Both the position numbers and the translations under genes were made by a program. This document shows, piece by piece, positions 36,758 through 42,001 of a stretch of DNA of 42,001 nucleotides. The stretch lies in assembly GCA_003230545.1 (NCBI GenBank), contig QIFB01000010.1, positions 1 through 42,001 of the forward strand. The letters run 5' to 3'. The notes under the pieces were generated by a model. The model was not told the DNA's origin, ran no database searches, and saw nothing but the letters and a program-made list of their open reading frames with translations. The DNA comes from Gammaproteobacteria bacterium. GTDB lineage: Bacteria > Pseudomonadota > Gammaproteobacteria > UBA9214. How positions within the stretch are numbered: position 1 is the first letter of the stretch; each line of letters starts with the position of its first letter.

Positions 36758-37486
36758 TCACCCGCATTTGGACTCTCCGCAATTCAGACAGGTCAGGCAG
36801 CCGTCCATCACAATGGCCGCCTTGGTCTGGCATTTACCGCACAGCCGGGCCCCTTCAGGGAAATCACTGGCAGCTTCGGTGTCCGCCGTATTCACGGCCG
36901 ATTCATACTGGGCGCGCTTTTCCGCCACCAGTTTTTTCTGGTGTTCGTCGAGCCCGTCATCTTTCAGCAGGCCGATCATGCGCATGTGGCATTCAATGGC
37001 GTCACCGATTTCCGCCACCAGTGACGGCATATACTTGCCGCCCTTCTTGAAATAACCGCCGCGTGGGTCGAACACCGAACGCAGTTCCTCGACCAGGAAA
37101 GTGACATCCCCGCCCTTCCGGAACACGGCCGAGATAATCCGGGTCAATGCCACGATCCACTGGAAGTGGTCCATATTCTTGGAGTTGATAAAGATCTCGA
37201 AGGGACGGCGCAGTTCGTTCTCGGTACCGGCATTGAGAATAATGTCGTTGATGGTGACATACAGGGCATGCTCGGAGAGTGGTGTCTTTACCTTGTAGGT
37301 CGAGCCGATCAGCATCTCCGGGCGCTTCAGCTTTTCATGCAGCTGCACCACGTTGTCCTGTGCAGCCGGTGTGGCCTGTACCTCGTTGGCGGCGGCTGCC
37401 TGCGTGTCTTCCTGCGGTTCGTCCCGACGGACGCTGTAGTCCACGATTTTCTTTTCAATCTTGAAAGTCATGTTGAACTCCTGCAA
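36758..37486 (-). CDS. nrdJb: Adenosylcobalamin-dependent RNR small/C-terminal component (TSCPD domain, NrdJb-like)
   Basis: KRPEMLIGSTYKVKTPLSEHALYVTINDI...FEIFINSKNMDHFQWIVALTRIISAVFRKGGDVTFLVEELRSVFDPRGGYFKKGGKYMPSLVAEIGDAI...; C-terminal CGKCQTKAAIVMDGCLTCLNCGESKCG. Confidence 0.88.
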   Translation of the reverse strand: MQEFNMTFKIEKKIVDYSVRRDEPQEDTQAAAANEVQATPAAQDNVVQLHEKLKRPEMLIGSTYKVKTPLSEHALYVTINDIILNAGTENELRRPFEIFINSKNMDHFQWIVALTRIISAVFRKGGDVTFLVEELRSVFDPRGGYFKKGGKYMPSLVAEIGDAIECHMRMIGLLKDDGLDEHQKKLVAEKRAQYESAVNTADTEAASDFPEGARLCGKCQTKAAIVMDGCLTCLNCGESKCG

Positions 37487-37530
37487 ATACCTTTATCAGA
37501 AAACTGTCATTGCGAGCGCAGCGAAGCAAC

Positions 37531-37626
37531 GTAGCCCGGATGAAGCGCAGCGCAATCCGGGAAGATCGCATCTTGTCTGAAACAAGTTCCCCGGATTCCG
37601 GTCCTGCGGACCTTCATCCGGGCTAC
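37531..37626. repeat. Family A repeat, inverted pair between nrdJb and nrdJa, preceded by CATTGCGAGCGCAGCGAAGCAAC
   Basis: gtagcccggatgaagcgcagcgcaatccggg ... ccccggattccggtcctgcggaccttcatccgggctac. Confidence 0.85.
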
Positions 37627-37640
37627 GTGTTTTCTTCATC

Positions 37641-39794
37641 TCAGAATTTTCCGTAATAGCCTTCTTTGAGGGCATCATAAAGATTGGCGGCGGTATGCGT
37701 CTCGCCGTCATACTCCACCTCCTCGTTACCCTGCAGACTGACAACCGAACCGTCATCCAGCGTGAACTCGTAGGTCGTGTTCTCCAGGTCTTTCTCTTTC
37801 ACCAGCACGCCCTGGAAGGCCTCCGGGTTGAAGCGGAACGTGGTGCAACCCTTGAGACCCTGCTCGTAGGCGTACATGTAAATGTCCTTGAAGTCCTCGA
37901 AGGGATAGTCCGTCGGCACGTTGGCCGTCTTCGAAATCGAGGAGTCTACCCATTCCTGGGCAGCCGCCTGGATATCAACATGCTGCTTCGGCGTGACGTT
38001 ATCAGCCGCGATAAAATAGTCCGGCAGTGCATCATCCTCGCCTTCCATGCTGGTACTCGCCTGCGGGTTGATCAGTTCCCGGTAGGCCAGCAGTTCAAAC
38101 GAATAGACCTCCACCTTTTCCTTGGTCTTCCTGCCCTCGCGAATCACGTTGCGGAAGTAGTGATGTGCAAAACTCGGCTCGATGCCGTTGCTCGCATTGT
38201 TGGCCAGCGACAGCGAAATGGTCCCGGTCGGTGCAATCGAGCTGTGATGAGTGAAGCGCGCCCCGGTTGCCGCCAGCTCGCTGACGAGATCGGGCGCCAC
38301 CTCCGCAACCTGTTGCATGTAATGGCTGTACTTCGCATGCAGTACCTTGCCCTTGATGCTGTCGCCCGGCAGGTAGCCGTCACGGCGCATTTCGGGCCGC
38401 TTGCGCAGCATCTCCTCGGTGACCTCGAAGTCCTCCTCCATGACCGGAGCCGATCCTTTCTCGCGGGCGAGGTCCAGTGCCACCTGCCAGCCGGTCAGGG
38501 CCAGCTCGCGGCTGACACGCTCGGTAAATTTCACCGAGGCTTCTTCGCCGTATTTCATGCGCAACATGGTGACCGTGGAACCCAGTCCCAGGAAACCCAT
38601 CCCGTGACGGCGCTTGCGGGTAATCTCGTCGCGCTGTCCTTCCAGCGGCAGCCCGTTGATCTCGACCACGTTGTCGAGCATGCGGGTAAAGATGGCAACC
38701 ACCTTGCGAAATTCCTCCCAGTCAAATTCGGTCTGGTCGGTAAATGCGTTGCGTACGAACTTGGTCAGGTTGACCGAACCCAGCAGGCAGGAGCCGTAGG
38801 GCGGCAGCGGCTGTTCTCCGCAGGGGTTGGTCGCACGGACATTCTCGCAAAACCAGTTATTGTTCATCTCGTTGACCTTGTCGATGAGGATGAACCCCGG
38901 TTCGGCAAAATCATAGGTCGAACTCATAATCACGTCCCAGAGACGCCGCGCCGGGATGGTCTTGTAGATGCGGCAGGCAACCAGGCCGGCATTGTTGGTG
39001 ATGTAGTCGCCCTTGCTTGGCCATTCACGCCAGATCACCTTGCTTGAATCATTCAGGTCAGTCCCGTCGTCGAGTTCCTTGCGATTGATGGGAAACGCCA
39101 GCTGCCAGCCGGTATCCTGCTTGACCGCATTGATGAATTCCGTGGTGATCAACAGCGACAGGTTGAACTGGCGCAGGCGGCCGTCTTCACGCTTGGCGCG
39201 GATGAAATCCACCACGTCCGGATGGCCGACATCAAACGTCGCCATCTGGGCACCACGCCGCCCGCCGGCCGAGGACACCGTGAAACACATCTTGTCGTAG
39301 ATATCCATGAAGGACAGCGGACCGGAAGTATAGGCGCCGGCGCCGGAGACATACGCGCCTTTCGGGCGCAGCGTGGAAAATTCATAACCGATGCCGCACC
39401 CGGCCTTCAGCGTCAGCCCGGCTTCGTGCACCTTTTCGAGGATATCATTCATGGAATCATGCACGATGCCGGACACCGTGCAGTTGATGGTCGACGTGGC
39501 CGGTTTGTGTTCCTGCGCACCGGCATTGGAAGTAATGCGCCCGGCCGGGATGGCACCGTGCCGCAATGCCCACAGGAATTCCTGGTACCAGGTATCGCGC
39601 AGGGTATCGGTTTCCTCGACGTCGGCCAGTGCCCGCGCCACCCGCTGGTAGGTGCCATCAATAGACGGGTCGATCGGGGTCCCGTCCCTGGCCTTCAGGC
39701 AGTACTTCTTTTCCCAGATATCGAGTGAGGCCGGCTGCAGGCTGATGTCAGCCGCGCTCGCGGGTACGGTTTCAAGGTGTACAGTGGTTGTCAT
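37641..39794 (-). CDS. nrdJa: Adenosylcobalamin-dependent ribonucleoside-diphosphate reductase, catalytic subunit
   Basis: RVARALADVEE...AGRITSNAGAQEHKPATSTINCTVSGIVHDSMNDI...ATNPCGEQPLPPYGSCLLGSVNLTKFV...GMGFLGLGSTVTMLRMKYGE...IAPTGTISLSLANNASNGIEPSFAHHY. Confidence 0.95.
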   Translation of the reverse strand: MTTTVHLETVPASAADISLQPASLDIWEKKYCLKARDGTPIDPSIDGTYQRVARALADVEETDTLRDTWYQEFLWALRHGAIPAGRITSNAGAQEHKPATSTINCTVSGIVHDSMNDILEKVHEAGLTLKAGCGIGYEFSTLRPKGAYVSGAGAYTSGPLSFMDIYDKMCFTVSSAGGRRGAQMATFDVGHPDVVDFIRAKREDGRLRQFNLSLLITTEFINAVKQDTGWQLAFPINRKELDDGTDLNDSSKVIWREWPSKGDYITNNAGLVACRIYKTIPARRLWDVIMSSTYDFAEPGFILIDKVNEMNNNWFCENVRATNPCGEQPLPPYGSCLLGSVNLTKFVRNAFTDQTEFDWEEFRKVVAIFTRMLDNVVEINGLPLEGQRDEITRKRRHGMGFLGLGSTVTMLRMKYGEEASVKFTERVSRELALTGWQVALDLAREKGSAPVMEEDFEVTEEMLRKRPEMRRDGYLPGDSIKGKVLHAKYSHYMQQVAEVAPDLVSELAATGARFTHHSSIAPTGTISLSLANNASNGIEPSFAHHYFRNVIREGRKTKEKVEVYSFELLAYRELINPQASTSMEGEDDALPDYFIAADNVTPKQHVDIQAAAQEWVDSSISKTANVPTDYPFEDFKDIYMYAYEQGLKGCTTFRFNPEAFQGVLVKEKDLENTTYEFTLDDGSVVSLQGNEEVEYDGETHTAANLYDALKEGYYGKF

Positions 39795-39828
39795 GCGTCT
39801 CGCTCCCCTCCTCGATCATGCAAGTTAT

Positions 39829-39912
39829 TGTTTATATAGTGTTTTGTCAGGTATTTGCGGGGTCTGGCGGTATTCCCGTGACCGACCTGACAAAAAACAC
39901 AAGATATTGGGT
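39829..39912 (-). promoter_or_regulatory. nrdJ leader/promoter region: two NrdR-box-like sites flanking an 11-bp inverted repeat
   Basis: tgtttatatagtgt (39829-39842), ttttgtcaggt (39842-39852) / acctgacaaaa (39885-39895), acacaagatattgggt (39897-39912). A third box-like site, ccctatatattgtgtt, lies at 40057-40072. Confidence 0.4.
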
Positions 39913-40073
39913 GCAGAACTTGAAGACTATGACCGCCTTCGGGGGCTGTCAAGTTTCATTGATATGGGTATAAATATCCTTTCTCATCAAAAGGATAACA
40001 ATAGAAAACATTTGTCAATACGGTTATTTGGACGACTTCACCCTATAACAGTTCAACCCTATATATTGTGTTT

Positions 40074-40811
40074 CTAATATAGCCCGTCGGGCGATGGCCC
40101 GTGCGTGTGATGCGCACCGTGCTGTCGATGATCCTCCGGCAGTGTGGCCAGGGTATAGACACCGAACAGCAGCACCGTAATGCCGGCGAGGGCGCGAACT
40201 ATACGACCCTGCAGCCGGCGTGCCAATGTACTGAACGCCACGCCCATGGCGAGCATCAGCGGCAGGGTCCCCAGCCCGAAAGCAAGCATGGTGAATGCGC
40301 CATCCAGCGGACTGCCACTGGCCAGTGCCAGCGTCAGTACCGCGTAGACCATGCCACAGGGCAACCAGCCCCAGAGCATGCCCAGCACCAGGGCCTGGCC
40401 ACTGTGGCGTATCGGGATAAAGCGGCGACCGAAGGGTTCAATGCGCTTCCAGGCGTGTGCGCCGGCCTGCTCCAGCCAGCGCAGCGCCGGCCACCACCCG
40501 GCCAGGTAGATGCCCAGCAGCAGCATGAAAATACCGCTGAAGACCCGGGCGACGGGAAACCCGGTCAACGGGTCCAGCGCACTGACCTGCTGACCGAGTA
40601 GCCCCAGCAACACACCGGCAATGGTATAACTGGCGATGCGGCCCGTGTTATAGGCCAGTAGCGCCACCAGGAAGCGTCCGCGGGATGCCCGGACCCTGGC
40701 ATCGAGACTGCCGGTGAGTGCCGCGACAATGCCACCGCACATGCCAATGCAGTGCACACCGCCGAGCAGTCCGACGAGGAACGCGGCCGGCAGGGTCAGC
40801 GCGACTTCCAT
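40074..40811 (-). CDS. Sulfite exporter TauE/SafE family protein
   Basis: MEVALTLPAAFLVGLLGGVHCIGMCGGIVAALTG...GMLWGWLPCGMVYAVLTLALASGSPLDGAFTMLAFGLGTLPLML; next to FixH and CcoG. Start set at internal Met. Confidence 0.9.
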   Translation of the reverse strand: MEVALTLPAAFLVGLLGGVHCIGMCGGIVAALTGSLDARVRASRGRFLVALLAYNTGRIASYTIAGVLLGLLGQQVSALDPLTGFPVARVFSGIFMLLLGIYLAGWWPALRWLEQAGAHAWKRIEPFGRRFIPIRHSGQALVLGMLWGWLPCGMVYAVLTLALASGSPLDGAFTMLAFGLGTLPLMLAMGVAFSTLARRLQGRIVRALAGITVLLFGVYTLATLPEDHRQHGAHHTHGPSPDGLY

Positions 40812-40812
40812 G

Positions 40813-41325
40813 TTACTGGTTGATGCGGGCCAGTGGCCGCAGTACGGCCGGTGATTCCAGCGGCACCCGGATGCGCCCGAACAGGCGCCAGTCATCGGCT
40901 TCCAGCTGCAGGTACCAGTCACCGTGCCGCAGTTCATCGAAATGCCCGCTGTAGCGGTCATCCCCGGTTCTGGTGAACCGGACCTGCTGGTCGTGTCCCT
41001 GGGCTGTCGGATGCAGGAAGGTCAGCATCAGTGCCTCCGGCAAGTCCGCGTCACGTGATTTCAGCTGCACGACAACCCGGTCATTGACGGCATCGAGTGC
41101 AATGCGCGCCTCAAGCCCGCGTTCTGCAGCCGCCCGATCACGCGCCAGCACCCGGTTGATGGTCTTGCCATACCGGTAGTAATCATCCACCACCAGCCCG
41201 TCACTGGTGGTTACCGCCAGGTAGATGGTCACAATGCCGCCAATGACGGCAGCCGCTGGAAAGGCGATCATCAGCCACACCCAGGGATGGCGGTACCAGG
41301 GTTGTTGGCCGGTGTCGGGGTTCAT
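40813..41325 (-). CDS. FixH family protein
   Basis: MNPDTGQQPWYRHPWVWLMIAFPAAAVIGGIVTIYLAVTTSDGLVVDDYYRYGKTIN. Confidence 0.9.
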   Translation of the reverse strand: MNPDTGQQPWYRHPWVWLMIAFPAAAVIGGIVTIYLAVTTSDGLVVDDYYRYGKTINRVLARDRAAAERGLEARIALDAVNDRVVVQLKSRDADLPEALMLTFLHPTAQGHDQQVRFTRTGDDRYSGHFDELRHGDWYLQLEADDWRLFGRIRVPLESPAVLRPLARINQ

Positions 41326-42001
41326 CAGTTCGGACCGAGGAAACGTGCTTCCTGCTGCACCTGCAGTGCACTGTCATCCGTCGCTTCAAGGCTGAAGATC
41401 ACGGTGCTGCTGCGTGCCTCGAGGTCGGACTCATCGGCACGCAGGCGCGCCGGGAATTCCATGACATCACCGGCAGGCACGCGGATTGTTGCTGCATCCA
41501 TGTGCAGCTCGACTCCCGGTATACCCTGTACACCGAGCTTATAGGTATGTGCGCTGTCATCCATGTTGAGAATCTTCAGAATATAGACGTTCTCGATCAA
41601 CCCTTCATCGGTTTCCCGGTACAGGCTGTTACGGTCCCGGATGATATCGAGTCCAAGCGCCGTACGCGTGAGTACAGACCAGGCAAAAAGCGACACGGCC
41701 GTCAGCAGGATAATGGCGTAGATCACCACCCGCGTGCGCAAAATATGCGTCGGCTTGCCCTCCATGGCATGTTCCGTGGTGTACTTGATCAGGCCTTTTT
41801 CATAACCCATCTTGTCCATGACATCATCACAGGCATCAATACAGGCCGAGCAGGCGATACATTCATATTGCAGGCCATTGCGGATATCGATGCCCATCGG
41901 GCACACCTGTACGCACATGGTGCAGTCGATACAGTCACCCAGTCCGAGTACCGCCACGTCCGCACTGCGCTTGCGCGAGCCGCGCGGTTCGCCGCGTGCC
42001 G
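41325..42001 (-). CDS. ccoG: Cytochrome c oxidase accessory protein CcoG (C-terminal part; continues beyond window)
   Basis: In-frame reading continues to the edge (ARGEPRGSRKRSADVAVLGLGDCIDCTMCVQVCPMGIDIRNGLQYECIACSACIDACDDVMDKMGYEKGLIKYTTEHAMEG); 4Fe-4S ferredoxin motifs. Confidence 0.93.
   Translation of the reverse strand, partial: ARGEPRGSRKRSADVAVLGLGDCIDCTMCVQVCPMGIDIRNGLQYECIACSACIDACDDVMDKMGYEKGLIKYTTEHAMEGKPTHILRTRVVIYAIILLTAVSLFAWSVLTRTALGLDIIRDRNSLYRETDEGLIENVYILKILNMDDSAHTYKLGVQGIPGVELHMDAATIRVPAGDVMEFPARLRADESDLEARSSTVIFSLEATDDSALQVQQEARFLGPN

Noticed and set aside
37695-39047. 450-aa plus-strand ORF
   Set aside because: Antisense to the unmistakable NrdJa catalytic subunit.
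1-42001. CRISPR arrays, integrase/transposase genes, prophage genes, toxin-antitoxin pairs
   Set aside because: No regularly spaced direct repeats, recombinase motifs, phage structural genes or recognisable TA families were found in the ORF translations.

Overview
The window is a chromosomal segment of a GC-rich gammaproteobacterium, with no rRNA, CRISPR array, prophage or intact transposase seen. From left to right it contains: two tandem porin genes (the first truncated by the window edge); rplM-rpsI followed directly by a tRNA-Gln(CTG); a 2Fe-2S ferredoxin-like gene; coq7; an OsmC-family gene next to crp; an rpe-gph-trpE-[TPR/sulfotransferase]-trpG-trpD-trpC gene string; a DUF6763-type gene; an ABC-2 transporter pair; a PfkB kinase; a 1595-aa fusion protein (two cNMP-binding-like domains, rhodanese, long coiled coil, TM segment, FGE/SUMF1-like domain); an HU-like gene; TerB-like and hspQ genes; a GspB/ExeA pair; a locus of about 8-9 kb with four more sulfotransferases, a 2OG-Fe(II) oxygenase, a lipoprotein sugar dehydrogenase, a glycosyltransferase-like protein, a frameshifted LpxL-type acyltransferase and an ELM1-family protein; a split class II ribonucleotide reductase (nrdJa/nrdJb); and a SafE-FixH-CcoG cluster. 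The observations most worth follow-up are the 1595-aa fusion protein, the low-GC TPR-sulfotransferase inside the trp operon, the sulfotransferase island, a shared TGTTGC-N6-GCAACA palindrome upstream of both porins, NrdR-box-like sites plus a large inverted repeat upstream of nrdJ, and several families of interspersed palindromic repeats, one of which encodes a protein C-terminus. All calls come from reading the sequence and the supplied translations. No database search was run.
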